Positions 19,173 through 29,470 of a stretch of 64,000 nucleotides of DNA are shown piece by piece (position 1 is the stretch's first letter; each line of letters starts with the position of its first letter). The notes under the pieces were generated by a model, which saw nothing but the letters and a program-made list of their open reading frames with translations, ran no database searches and was not told the origin of the DNA. Origin of the DNA: Saprospiraceae bacterium (lineage in GTDB: Bacteria > Bacteroidota > Bacteroidia > Chitinophagales > Saprospiraceae); the NCBI GenBank assembly GCA_016717105.1, contig JADKGF010000003.1, positions 62,001 to 126,000 on the forward strand, given 5' to 3'. The position numbers and the translations under genes are program-made.

Positions 19173-20092
19173 TTTCTATCCAACATATCAATAAGTCTTA
19201 TGGCAAAAAAGGAGAAATTCCAGCCTTGCAAGACATCAGTCTAGATGTCAAGAAAGGAGAGGTATTTGGGCTCATCGGCCCCGATGGCGCGGGTAAGACC
19301 ACGCTATTCAGGATACTCACGACCTTGATTTTGCCCGATAGCGGCAGTGCGAGCGTAGCAGGATTTGACATCATCACCCAATACAAGGATATCAGGCGCT
19401 GCGTAGGCTATATGCCGGGGAAGTTTTCGCTCTATCAGGACCTTTCGGTCGAGGAGAATCTCTCTTTTTATGCGACGATCTTTGATACGACGGTGGAGGC
19501 TAATTATCACCTGATCAAGGATATATACGACCAGCTCGCACCCTTTAAGACTAGGAGGGCAGGCGCGCTATCAGGTGGTATGAAGCAGAAATTAGCGCTT
19601 TGCTGTGCATTGATACATAAACCAACCGTGCTCTTTCTCGATGAACCTACCACGGGCGTGGATGTGGTGTCTAGGAAGGAATTTTGGGCTATGCTCGACA
19701 AGCTCAAAAAAGATGGCATCACTATATTTGTGTCCACACCTTACATGGATGAGGCCTCGCTCTGTGATCGAATTGCCCTTATACAGAATGGATCCATACT
19801 TTCTATCGATACACCATCTGGTCTTATTCAGAATTTTAAATATCCAGTTTTCGGCGTGCGCACGGACAATATGACGACAGCCTTGAAGCAACTTTCGCAG
19901 CAGCCAGGTATGCAGAATATTTTCCCTTTCGGGGAATATATGCACATCATAGACGAGCGCAGTACCTTGTCAGTCGAGCAGATCAGCCGATTCCTTTCTG
20001 AGCATCAGCATCAAAATATAGACGTGCAGCAGATCAAACCCGAGGTAGAAGACGTATTCATACAATTGATGAAAGAAAATAATTCCCAATAA
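19169..20092 (+). CDS. ABC transporter ATPase, first of a pair (YbhF N-half type)
   Basis: The 307-residue protein has Walker A GPDGAGKTT (37-45), signature LSGGMKQ, Walker B VLFLDEPTTGVD and D-loop. The switch histidine of the H-loop is replaced: the sequence reads STPYMDEA where STHYMDEA is expected. This pattern, including GPDGAGKTT, is that of the first nucleotide-binding domain of YbhF-like exporters, where the same site is non-canonical. It powers efflux with the ATPase encoded directly after it, separated by one base. Its start overlaps the adaptor stop. Confidence 0.92.
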   Translation: MISIQHINKSYGKKGEIPALQDISLDVKKGEVFGLIGPDGAGKTTLFRILTTLILPDSGSASVAGFDIITQYKDIRRCVGYMPGKFSLYQDLSVEENLSFYATIFDTTVEANYHLIKDIYDQLAPFKTRRAGALSGGMKQKLALCCALIHKPTVLFLDEPTTGVDVVSRKEFWAMLDKLKKDGITIFVSTPYMDEASLCDRIALIQNGSILSIDTPSGLIQNFKYPVFGVRTDNMTTALKQLSQQPGMQNIFPFGEYMHIIDERSTLSVEQISRFLSEHQHQNIDVQQIKPEVEDVFIQLMKENNSQ

Positions 20093-20093
20093 T

Positions 20094-20840
20094 ATGAGTG
20101 AGCAATTATCCATCACTGCGAGTCAACTCACGAAGCGATTTGGTGATTTCTATGCCGTAGATCACATCAGTTTTGACGTAAGGAAAGGTGAGATTTTTGG
20201 TTTTCTAGGTGCGAATGGTGCAGGAAAAACCACAGCCATGCGTATGCTCACAGGTCTGAGTGTTCCCACCAGCGGTACGGCTACCGTGGCGGGATTTGAC
20301 GTATATACACAGTCGGAGGAGATCAAGAAAAAGATTGGATACATGAGCCAAAAATTCTCCTTATACCAAGATCTAAAAGTAGCTGAGAATATTGAATTTT
20401 TTGGTGGCATCTATGGCCTGAGCAAGTCCAGACTCAAGGAAGCAAGCGAAAAATTGCTCCATACGCTTGGATTTGAGCACGAGGCGCAAGCTATTGTGGG
20501 TTCGCTGCCACTTGGATGGAAGCAAAAATTGGCCTTCTCTATTGCCATCATGCATGAGCCAGCCATTGTATTTCTCGATGAGCCTACTGGTGGCGTGGAC
20601 CCAATCACAAGACGACAATTTTGGAATATGATATACGAAGCTGCGGACAAGGGTATCACGATTTTCGTCACGACGCACTATATGGACGAGGCAGAATATT
20701 GCAATCGCGTAGCCATCATGGTAGATGGAAAGATAGAAGCCCTCGACCAGCCAAAAGTATTAAAACAAACCTTCCATGCGCCTAATATGGAGGATGTATT
20801 CTATCAACTAGCCCGTAAAGCCAAGAGAAGCGATGGATAA
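20094..20840 (+). CDS. ABC transporter ATPase, second of a pair (YbhF C-half type)
   Basis: The 248-residue protein has Walker A GANGAGKTT (39-47), Walker B IVFLDEPTGGVDP and a normal H-loop (TTHYMDEAEYCNR). Its signature motif is degenerate (LPLGWKQK instead of LSGGQ). With the preceding ATPase it would form a heterodimer in which one composite site has all canonical residues and the other lacks both the signature and the switch histidine. In E. coli YbhF the two halves are fused in one polypeptide. Here they are separate genes one base apart. Confidence 0.92.
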   Translation: MSEQLSITASQLTKRFGDFYAVDHISFDVRKGEIFGFLGANGAGKTTAMRMLTGLSVPTSGTATVAGFDVYTQSEEIKKKIGYMSQKFSLYQDLKVAENIEFFGGIYGLSKSRLKEASEKLLHTLGFEHEAQAIVGSLPLGWKQKLAFSIAIMHEPAIVFLDEPTGGVDPITRRQFWNMIYEAADKGITIFVTTHYMDEAEYCNRVAIMVDGKIEALDQPKVLKQTFHAPNMEDVFYQLARKAKRSDG

Positions 20841-20885
20841 TTTTATTACAATTATACGACATCAGAGGTGTCTCAACCCATTATC

Positions 20886-21990
20886 ATGAATCAGTTCAAA
20901 GCATTTATACTCAAAGAAATATACCATATCCTCAGAGATCGCAAGACGCTATTAGTACTTCTTGGCATGCCTATCGCCCAGATCGTATTATTTGGATTTG
21001 CTCTGTCAAATGAGGTGAAAAACACCAGTATTTACTTTCTCAATCAGTCTTCAGAGCCACTAGCACAGCAATTGATAGCCAAAGTAGATCAGAACAAATA
21101 CTTCGATGTGAAAGGCTATATCCAAGATGCTGCCGAGGCAGAGGTACTTCTCCGATCGGGCAAGGCCAAGGTCGTAGCCATCATTCCATCCGATTTTGCT
21201 TATGCATTAGCACATGAAAATGAAACCACCATCCAACTCCTCACCGATGGCGCCGACCCTAATACCGCTAATATTATCAACACCTATTTTACACTCATCA
21301 CACAGCAATTTAGAAATGAACATTTTGGCAAAATAAATCTCCCATACCAGATCAATACCAATGTACGCATGCTCTACAATCCCCAACTCAAGGGTGAATA
21401 TACCTTCGTCCCCGGTGTGATCGCGATGGTACTCATGATCATCTGCGTGCTCATGACCTCCGTATCCATCGTCAAGGAAAAAGAATTGGGCAATATGGAG
21501 ATGCTCCTCGTCTCCCCTACTAATCCCTGATCGTAATCATCTCAAAGGCCGTCCCATACTTCATCATCAGCCTCATCATCGTTACCATCATCCTGTCATG
21601 AGCGTGGTGCTCCTGCACATACCTATACGCGGCAGCCTTTGGTTGTTATACTTTGTGTCATCTATATTCATTCTTGCTGCCCTTTCGCTAGGCCTTGTCA
21701 TCTCTACCATTACCAATTCACAGCAGGTGGCGATGCTCATTTCTCTTATGGGTATGATGTTGCCTACGATCATGTTCGGTGGCTTCATGTTTCCTATTGA
21801 AAATATGCCATTGCCCATGCAGATCATCTCCAATATCATCCCAGCCAAGTGGTTTTACTATGCCATCAATGGTATCATGATCAAGGGCCTAGGCATCTCA
21901 TCACTGTTCAAAGAGATCTTGATTCTCCTTGGATTTTGTGTAGTCTTTATCACCATTAGTTTCAAGAAATTCAATATACGATTATCCTAA
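20886..21990 (+). pseudogene. ABC-2 type permease (YbhS/YbhR-like), two frameshifts
   Basis: The N-terminal part (20886-21530) has one membrane segment (LLVLLGMPIAQIVLFGFAL), a large extracytoplasmic domain and the start of the C-terminal membrane bundle (VPGVIAMVLMIICVLMT), ending at LLVSPTNP. A short middle stretch is in a second frame (LIVIISKAVPYFIISLIIV) and the rest (21598-21990) in a third. Adding one C near 21530 and one C near 21597 restores a full permease of about 368 residues. A GTG at 20868 is possible, but the ATG at 20886 fits the family start. It would form the membrane channel with the next gene. Confidence 0.85.
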
Positions 21991-22014
21991 ATCACCATCG
22001 TAGCCAGCAGCAAT

Positions 22015-23136
22015 ATGAACACACTGATATACATTTTAAAAAAAGAATTTAGGCAGATTTTCAGAGATCCAGCCATCTTGCGCATGATATTCATGATGCC
22101 AGCCATGCAGCTGCTGATCCTACCATTTGCGGCGGATTACGAGATCAAAAACATCAATGTAGGCATCATCGACCACGATCATTCTGACTATTCCCGACTC
22201 CTGATTTCTAAGATCGAGCACTCCAATTATTTCGAGCTAGCCGCTTACTCGCAGTCACGTGCCGAGGGACTCAAGTGGGTCGAAGACAACAAGGCCGATA
22301 TCCTCATCGAGATCCCCAAAAACTTTGAAAAAACACTCATCAGAGAGAATAGCGCCACACTAGCCCTCAGCGCCAATGCCGTCAATGGCACGAAAGGCAA
22401 TCTCGGCGCCGCCTACGCACTCAATGTAATCAATGAATTCAATAAAAATATACGCGCTGAGTGGTTGGTTTTGCCACGTATGAATCCAGAACCCATTATC
22501 CAGATCGACTACATCAATAAGTTCAACAAACTCAGCAATTACCAGCATTTCATGGTGCCAGGCATCCTTGCAATCCTACTCACCATGGTCGGTGGCTTCC
22601 TCTCAGCCCTCAATATCGTGAAAGAAAAAGAGATCGGCACCATCGAGCAACTCAACGTCACACCCATCAAAAAATACCAATTTATCCTCGGCAAGCTCAT
22701 CCCATTTTGGCTCATGGGTTTCATCATCCTCACCATCGGCCTCATCGTCAGCTACGTCGTCCATGGCATCGTTCCTGGTCCCAATATCGGCAATCTATAC
22801 CTATTCACAGGCATCTACGTATTCGCCATTTTGGGATTTGGCCTCTTGATATCCAATTTTACCAGTACCCAGCAGCAGGCCATGATGGTCGCATTTTTCT
22901 TCATGCTTATCTTCATTCTCCTGTCGGGCCTATTCACTTCCATCGAGAGCATGCCCGCATGGGCGCAGACCCTCGCTTGGATCAATCCCGTCACTTACAT
23001 GGTGGACGTCATGCGCAAAATCCTCCTCAAAGGCGCCGAATTAATAGACATCTGGCCACATATCAAGACCATGATCATCTTTGGTATCTTGCTCAATGGC
23101 CTCGCCATCTGGACCTATCGTAAGCAAGCGTTGTGA
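22015..23136 (+). CDS. ABC-2 type permease (YbhR-like)
   Basis: The 373-residue protein is intact, with an N-terminal membrane helix, a long periplasmic domain and five C-terminal membrane segments. Landmarks are VPGILAILLTMVGGFLSALNIVKEKEIGTIEQL and, near the end, WINPVTYMVDVMRKILLKG, both typical of the YhhJ/YbhR branch of ABC-2 permeases. It pairs with the upstream permease and the two ATPases and is the last gene of the efflux operon. Codon use is rich in C-ending codons compared with the flanking genes, which supports a separate origin or a different expression class for this operon. Confidence 0.9.
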   Translation: MNTLIYILKKEFRQIFRDPAILRMIFMMPAMQLLILPFAADYEIKNINVGIIDHDHSDYSRLLISKIEHSNYFELAAYSQSRAEGLKWVEDNKADILIEIPKNFEKTLIRENSATLALSANAVNGTKGNLGAAYALNVINEFNKNIRAEWLVLPRMNPEPIIQIDYINKFNKLSNYQHFMVPGILAILLTMVGGFLSALNIVKEKEIGTIEQLNVTPIKKYQFILGKLIPFWLMGFIILTIGLIVSYVVHGIVPGPNIGNLYLFTGIYVFAILGFGLLISNFTSTQQQAMMVAFFFMLIFILLSGLFTSIESMPAWAQTLAWINPVTYMVDVMRKILLKGAELIDIWPHIKTMIIFGILLNGLAIWTYRKQAL

Positions 23137-23245
23137 TGTTGAGAGCTATGTTTTGATAAATATTAAATTTGCGAAAATGTGAAACTAAAAATGTAAAGTC
23201 GTAGTTTTGCTTTATGGTATTTCTTCAATTATAAGCCAGAAATAA

Positions 23246-23791
23246 ATGACTTTGTATTTAAATCAGAGAGAAAAAAGGCAGAAAGAAAACCGAAATAATT
23301 TTAAGTTTATAGTTTTAGGTGCTATAATCTTAATTATATATATGCTGTTTAGCCATAAACAATCTGTCTATTTTAAAATATTGGAAAGAATTTGCGTTTA
23401 TAGTTATTTTATTGTTTTGATTAGGTTTTACATATTATACTTGGAAGTTGAAAGTAAACCATGGTGGCAAAAAATAATTCAATATCTAAAATTGGGAATG
23501 TACTTTGGTTTGGGAATAATGCTGCTTTTTACTTGTACTGAAGTTTATCGTAACTACCACTTTAATCATTTTGGTATTAATAAAAATGCAATAGTGGTGG
23601 AAACAGGAACTCGAACGTTTTCAAAATTTTATAGATACTACACAATTATCCAATATTCACATAAAAACAATGTTTATCGTCATCAACACAATGATGAGTC
23701 CTATAAGTATAAAATAGCTGACACTGTACCAATTGTAATCTCTGATATTGAGCCTGAGATGTTGAAAATTAGTAATTTAGGTACCCAATAG
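23246..23791 (+). CDS. Hypothetical membrane protein
   Basis: The 181-residue protein has a basic N-terminus and three membrane segments (about 22-40, 49-67 and 83-101). A C-terminal domain of about 80 residues looks beta-rich (AIVVETGTRTFSKFYRYYTIIQYSH). The layout recalls DUF3592-type proteins, but I cannot confirm that. It is A+T-rich, unlike the efflux operon just upstream, and is preceded by 109 bases without a clear promoter box. Confidence 0.6.
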   Translation: MTLYLNQREKRQKENRNNFKFIVLGAIILIIYMLFSHKQSVYFKILERICVYSYFIVLIRFYILYLEVESKPWWQKIIQYLKLGMYFGLGIMLLFTCTEVYRNYHFNHFGINKNAIVVETGTRTFSKFYRYYTIIQYSHKNNVYRHQHNDESYKYKIADTVPIVISDIEPEMLKISNLGTQ

Positions 23792-23979
23792 GTAAGCAAT
23801 GGGTTAAAATAGCGAGCTCAGCTTAACATTATTTTCTTATCTTAAGATTGACACAAATCATATAAGCATTGACCTAATATCCAACAAAAAAGTGCCTTCC
23901 ATACTAGCACAATGTAAGCAAGCACTCTTTACTATGACAGCAAGAAACTAGCTATTTGTCCTATCATTGTCTTATCATT

Positions 23980-24022
23980 CTCCTAGGGTTGTCTTATCTC
24001 TGAGATATGAAAACCCTAGGAG
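23980..24022. repeat. 11-bp inverted repeat with nested outer dyads
   Basis: ctcctagggtt (23980-23990) is perfectly inverted as aaccctaggag (24012-24022). Between them tatctc and gagata form a second small dyad. Outside them cttat/ataag and cactcttt/aaagagtg extend the symmetry to about 23927-24053 with gaps. No T-run follows, so it is not a typical terminator, and its position over 180 bases after the nearest gene is unusual. Confidence 0.65.
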
Positions 24023-24344
24023 TAGTATAAGATTACCATAAAAAAGAGTGGTAGGAAATTACTTGTGTATTGCCAGTAACTGTTTACTTGAGTAATTTGG
24101 CACTTTTCAGAAATAGCAATTTTCGGTATGCGGTATTGTAGATCTAAAGTCACATCATACGAATGTATCAGCTGCATTTTTTTAATCTTTTTTGGAATGG
24201 AAAATGACGATATAGATAAAAAAATAAATCAGTAACCAAATCTTCCCAAACAATTGTGAGAAATATTATTGTTCAAAACTGTCGTCCTAGATAAATTGGC
24301 GAGTTTTTACTGTAGCAAAATTTACCTTCTATCCATTTTTTAAT

Positions 24345-24352
24345 TATCTTTG
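24345..24352 (+). promoter_or_regulatory. Candidate -7 box for the LRR island
   Basis: TATCTTTG matches TAnnTTTG exactly, 137 bases before the first LRR gene start. No clear -33 TTG is visible. Confidence 0.35.
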
Positions 24353-24902
24353 TCACAGAAGTGGAAATTAATAGTTTTGTCCGGCGAAAATGATAAAGTG
24401 AAATAGAAACTGGCAGCTGCACAATCCTCCTAAGCCTTCTCAGGTCTCGATTATTTATCTTATTTGATTTAATACTAAAATGTTTAGTTATGAAAAACGT
24501 ATGTATCCTATTTTTTTTGATTTTATTTAATGTCGGTAATGCCCAGATCATCAATTTTCCAGATCCCAATTTTAAAAACGCATTGGTGAATACAAAGTGT
24601 GTGGATACAATGGGGATGGTACACCGGATGCCGATGCGGATTTGAATAATGATGGAGAGATAGATGTGAGTGAGGCGTTAATGGTGGTAAATCTCAGGGT
24701 TTCAAATGCAAATATCGCTTCTCTGATTAGGATAAATAATTTTATTGAACCTAAAAGGTTTGAGAATGTGAGAATATAATTTTATTACAGAATTAGATGT
24801 AACTGAACTAAATAAGTTGGAATACTCTCTAATTGTAGATATAATAAAATTATGAATTTAAGTATAGAAGGTTTAGTTACTTTGAAAATTTATATTGTTC
24901 CT

Positions 24903-24911
24903 CATAATAAA
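24903..24911 (+). repeat. Left 9-bp target-site duplication of the IS
   Basis: cataataaa directly abuts the left inverted repeat and is repeated exactly at 26060-26068, directly after the right inverted repeat. Confidence 0.92.
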
Positions 24912-26059
24912 CTATGTACATGACAAAAAAACAAGTAGCCAATGATAAACGTTTGATTATGTGATAAATAAAACCAAAACATCATGGCTACTCAGGGTAA
25001 AGTTAAAGAACTTACCGGAGAACTGATGAAGAACCTAAGCACATTAACAAAACCAAGGATAGATCTTATAGGATTATTTATTCTTGCCATTGTCCAAGTT
25101 ACCAGTGTAAACCTCGCCAAGATAGCCTTGGCGATGGATACGAAAAAGTAAAACGGGAAGCAATTACCGACGATTGCAGCGATTTATTAAAGAGATAAAC
25201 TGGACCAACACATCTCTGATACAGATGATTTTAAAGTGGTTAAAACTGGACGACGGGCCATATACCTTACTGATAGATCGTACCAATTGGGAGTTTGGGA
25301 AGAAGAAAATTAATATCCTGATGATATCAGTTTTATACGAAGGATATAGTGTTCCATTGGGTTGGTCACTGTTGAATAAAAAGGTAATAGCAATCAAGGT
25401 GATCGATGGGATTTACTGAATAAAATCATTGACAGGGTGGTGCGGGTAAAATAAAGTATATCATTGGCGACAGGGAATTTGGCGGTGTCTGTTGGTATAA
25501 CTATTTGAACGACAATGGTATAACCTTCGTCATTCGAATAAAAGAAAATCAAAAAGTGTACCATGATAGTCAAAAGATATCCGTAAAGAACATAGTAAAA
25601 TCAAACTCCAGAAAAGGCAAACATTCCAATAATAAAAAATATAAATATGGTAAATTGGAAGTTTATGTTAGTGGATTTAGGTTTAAAATGATAAAATAAA
25701 TCGGAATACCTGATCATTTTATCACAAGAAAAGATAACGGATGTGACAGTAGTTTACGGCCAGAGATGGCAGATAGAAAGTATGTTTAAAATATGAAATC
25801 GAATGGTTTTCACATGGAGGATACACTTGCAAAAAAGATTCAAGAATAGAAACCCTGATTGGTTTGATCGCATTAAGCTATTCATGGATGCTGATAACAG
25901 GATTGATGATTAAGAAAAATCTGAAATTTTCATCGCAAGCGCATGAGGCCCATCAAAAAGTGTTTTCAAAGCAGGACTCGAATTCATAATGAGGGCTTTA
26001 TATACCAATAATAGTAGAGATTTTGCACGAGCCATCAAATTTTTTTGTCATGTACATAG
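24912..26059 (+). mobile_element. IS4-family insertion sequence, 1148 bp
   Basis: The ends are perfect 20-bp inverted repeats: ctatgtacatgacaaaaaaa at 24912-24931 and its reverse complement at 26040-26059. Both are directly flanked by the 9-bp duplication cataataaa. Length, target duplication and a single DDE transposase with a YREK signature (Y-x2-R-x3-E-x6-K) all fit IS4. It has inserted into LRR gene copy 1 in the same orientation. Exact ends and duplication imply a fairly recent insertion, but the transposase frame is broken in several places. Confidence 0.93.
24984..26059 (+). pseudogene. IS4-family DDE transposase, multiply frameshifted
   Basis: The first frame starts at ATG 24984 (MATQGKVKELTGELMKNL) and stops at 25149-25151. 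Pieces then appear in other frames: LLIDRTNWEFGKKKINI carries the first catalytic Asp, YIIGDREFGGVCWYNYL the second, and YGQRWQIESMFKNMK the catalytic Glu within the YREK motif. At least four frame breaks separate them. The last readable frame (AGLEFIMRALYTNNSRDFA) has no stop before the right inverted repeat and runs past the IS end into host DNA to about 26072. As sequenced no active enzyme can be made. The intact ends could still be moved by a related transposase. Confidence 0.9.
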
Positions 26060-26068
26060 CATAATAAA
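26060..26068 (+). repeat. Right 9-bp target-site duplication of the IS
   Basis: Exact copy of cataataaa, directly abutting the right inverted repeat. Confidence 0.92.
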
Positions 26069-26964
26069 ATAAACGCTTTAAAGCTTTCAGGTTTCAAGAC
26101 ATTAGAAAATTTATTTTGCGATAGTAATACAATCACTGAATTGGATGTAAATGACTTATCAAACTTAACTAACTTAAACTGCAGCCGTAATTTTATATCA
26201 AGTTTGGATGTTTCCGGTTTAAAGAACTTAAAAAGTTTGGAATGTATATATAATAAACTAACTACTTTAGATTTAAGAAAATTAATAAATCTAGGATCTT
26301 TGAGCTGTAATTATAATGAACTTATTGAATTAAAGTTGAAGGCCTGACAAAATTTAACCGAGTTAGATTGTAGTAGTAATCTACTCACTTCTATTGAAGT
26401 TTAAAGCTTAACGAATTTAAGATATAGATTGGATTGTTCATTTAATAAACTTAGCACCTTAGATATTAGGGGCTTGAACAAATTGGAAAACTTATCATGT
26501 AAGTATAATAATTTAAGATTTCTTTATATAAAAAACACAAGTAATAGTTTAAAAGTTTCGTTTTACAATAATATCGATCTGGAATATATTTGTTGTAATG
26601 AAATAAATTATAACAGCATTGTAGAACGAGTTAAATCCTTAAATTTGACAAACTGTATTGTAGATTCGGAATGCAGCGTTACAAATACCCAAGACCTTTA
26701 TACCAATATCAGCATCTATCCTAATCCAGTCACTGATTTCTTATATCTAGATACAAATGAGAATTGGATGAAAGCTGAGATCTTCGATGTATCTGGTAGG
26801 ATTATAAGAGCTGTATCTTTAAGTAGTCAATCCATCGATGTAGCACCTTAGAAAGTAGGTCTTAGTTTTGTAAGACTGAGAAATGGAGATAGGGTAGGGG
26901 AGTGAAGTTTGTGAAGATTTTGATTCTTGTTTAATGTAAGATGTTTAAGTGTAAAAATATGATT

Positions 26965-29422
26965 ATGAGAAGTTTATTTATTTTTATTTTGGGTTTGTTT
27001 TATTTTTTCTGGTTATGCACAGGTCATCAACTTCCCAGATCTAATTTTAAGAAGGCACTGTGAGTACGAAGTGTGCGGATTTGGATGGAATAATATTGGC
27101 GTGCTGATGCAGATTTGAATGGTGATGGTGAGATTGATGTGTGAAGCGTTGACTATTAATGGTTTGCGTTTAGCAACAAATCAAATAAGCAGTTTAAAAT
27201 GGAATTGAAAATTTTTCAAATTTGGAATTTTAGGGTGTGTTTCAAACAAATTGGACTCACTAAATGTAAATGACTTGCATAATTTGACGTATTTAGATTG
27301 TTCTAATAATCAAATTAAGAAACTAATATTAAAATGATCTGAAAAAAATTAACAACTGTATTGCGAAAGAAATGGTATGCAGTTTCTTCACCTTAATAAT
27401 TTAGAAAATATTACCTTGATTCAATGTAGTATTAATGAATTAAGTGAAGGTAACAATTAATAAATTACCAAATTTAGAAACATTTTCTTGTTATGAAACC
27501 CATTAGATTCATTAGATTTTTTCAGGATGTACTAATTTAAAGAAATTGCATTGTCCAAAAATAATTTAGCATACATAAATATTAGTACTAATTACAAATT
27601 AATCGAATTGTGTTGTGAACAAAATAATCTTACAAATATTGATATTTCAAATTTAAGCAACCTTAAAAGATTTGAATGCGGCCATAATATGATAAACAAA
27701 ATCACCTTAAAAATTCCCTTAATATTGAACATTTTGTTTGTAATAATAATTTGATCGATTCAATAGATGTTTCGCATCTAGGTTTTTTAACATATTTTGA
27801 TTGTTCTTATAATAATTTATACAAATTGGATTTTTCTAGGATTCAACCAATAGTTGACTTAGATTGTAGTGAAAATCATTTAAATATGTTAAATTTACAA
27901 AACTTATATAAGTTAAATAGCTTAAAATGTTATGGCAATAATTTATGGTTTTGTTTGTTAAAACTGGAAATGAAATCCAATTTATAAATTTCAGTAAAAT
28001 TCATTATTTTATATATGTTGCAATGAAATTGACGTAAAAAATTAAGATTTTGTACGCGAAAATTTTATATTGGGCGATGGAAGTCAACTCTTATTGTTCT
28101 TCACTCCAGAGGAAATTTTATATTTTAAAATGGAAAAACACATATGATAGTGATAACAATGGATGTGATAACACAGATACCAATTTAGTAAATTTTAAAT
28201 ATAAGATTACTAATGGAACTATCTCAAGCTCATTAATATCAAACGCCACAGGAAACTACTCCATTCCTGTCCAAGAAGGTACCCATACCATAACTCCAAT
28301 TTTAGAATACCCAAAGCATTTTGAAGTATCTCCATCATCATATACAATCACTTTCCCAAACACACCCGACACCATCACCCAAGACTTCTGCATCACACCT
28401 AAAGGAATCTTCCGACAAATCAACATCGCCGTCATACCACTCACGCCACCTGCTCGCCCAGGCTTCGAAGCAAAATACAAAATCGTATGGGAGAATGTCG
28501 GTAATCAAATAGAGAGTGGTACCCTCAATTTTACTTATGATGAGACATTGCTAGATTATATATCTGCTACGCAGACAGCAGATCAAGTAGCTGATGGCAT
28601 CGTTAAATGGAATTTTAGTAATTTATTGCCATTGAAAAGCGTGAAATCACCGTCACGCTCAAAGTCAATAGACCTACAGACACGCCAGCTGTCAATGCAG
28701 GAGATAAGTTATATATGACAGCATCAATTCTAGACAATATCTTTACGCTAGAAAATTCTGTCGTCGGCTCATACGACCCGAATGACAAAACCTGTCTCCA
28801 AGGCGATCGCGTCCATCCCGATATGATAGGCAAGTATGTGGATTACCTCATCCGCCTTGAGAATACAGGCACCTACGCCGCAGAAAATGTCGTCGTCAAA
28901 GATATCATCGACACTAAGAGATTTGATGTATCGACCCTACAAATCACCGATGCCAGCCACGAAGTATATACACGGATAGAAGGTAATAAAGTAGAATTCA
29001 TCTTTGAGAATATCCAATTGCCATTCGATGATGCCAATAATGATGGTTACATCGCTTTCAAGATCAAGACATTATCTACGCTCCAACTTGGTGACTCACT
29101 CAAAAATCTAGCGGATATCTACTTCGATTATCACTTCCCAATTCGCACTAATGAAGCACAAACGACGGTCGCATATCCAGTTTTTACACTAGATTGGGTA
29201 TCAGATATCAATGTCTATCCCAATCCTGTCTCCGACATTTTGTTTCTACAGACTGAAGAAACATGGGCAAAAGCTGAGATCTTTGATGTATCTGGTCGGA
29301 TAATGAGAGCTGCATCTTTGAGTAGTCAATCCATCGATGTGAGCACCTTAGAAGTTGGGACGTATTTTGTAAGTCTGAGAAATGGAGATCGGGTAGGGAG
29401 AGTGAAGTTTGTGAAGATGTGA
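26965..29422 (+). pseudogene. T9SS LRR protein gene, copy 2, multiply frameshifted
   Basis: The ATG at 26965 begins MRSLFIFILG, a signal peptide, but the frame breaks at once. The family N-terminus (VINFPD, LNGDGEIDV) is spread over different frames to about 27150. LRR fragments (NLTYLDCSNNQIKKL, LIELCCEQNNLTNIDISNL) follow in three frames with many stops up to 28000. From 28050 two overlapping frames carry a DUF7619-like, DUF11-type beta domain (YKIVWENVGNQIESGTLNF; GSYDPNDKTCLQGDRVHP; YFDYHFPIRTNEAQTTV). The last 75 residues are an intact T9SS sorting domain ending RVGRVKFVKM. The 3' 1.05 kb closely matches copy 3. The intact product would be a surface-exported LRR adhesin-like protein. Confidence 0.85.
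28368..29422 (+). repeat. Copy A of a roughly 1.05-kb direct repeat (LRR gene 3' part)
   Basis: This block encodes the DUF7619-like and T9SS regions of LRR copy 2. It matches 31543-32595 of copy 3 nearly codon for codon, with mostly synonymous differences, while the LRR parts upstream are clearly diverged. That points to recent duplication or gene conversion of the 3' half. Confidence 0.8.
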
Positions 29423-29470
29423 GTTTTGCGGTTTAAAGTTGAATTGTTTAAGGTTTAAGAAAGTATAGTT

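Larger units (their letters stand above)
23792..24489. other. Long intergenic region before the LRR island
   Basis: No credible gene is seen in either strand. The region holds a strong inverted repeat (listed separately) and a TAnnTTTG box at 24345. The rest is A+T-rich with no recognised RNA or repeat family. Confidence 0.6.
24490..26934 (+). pseudogene. T9SS LRR protein gene, copy 1, disrupted by an IS and frameshifts
   Basis: The start encodes a signal peptide and IINFPDPNFKNALVNTKC, the shared N-terminus of this gene family. A calcium-loop-like DADLNNDGEIDVSEAL segment follows in another frame. LRRs of the CSxNxLxxLxxxxLxxLxxL type resume after the IS (LECIYNKLTTLDLRKL), and a T9SS sorting domain (IYPNPVTDFLYL, AEIFDVSGRI) ends the gene. 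The IS sits inside an LRR: joining the flanks gives CSHNKINALKLSGFK in frame. Independent frame breaks occur near 24600, 26345 and 26850, so excision of the IS alone would not restore it. It lacks the DUF7619-like region of copies 2 and 3. Confidence 0.85.

Noticed and set aside
22707..23123. His/Pro-rich 138-residue frame inside the second permease gene
   Set aside because: It is an alternate frame of an intact, well-conserved gene, and its composition comes from the C-ending codons of that gene.
23980..24022. Inverted repeat read as an integron attC site
   Set aside because: No integrase gene, no attI and no second copy in the window; the core sites of attC are not evident.
24273..24569. 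98-residue minus-strand frame before the LRR island
   Set aside because: It overlaps the start of LRR copy 1 and has no recognisable features; likely chance.
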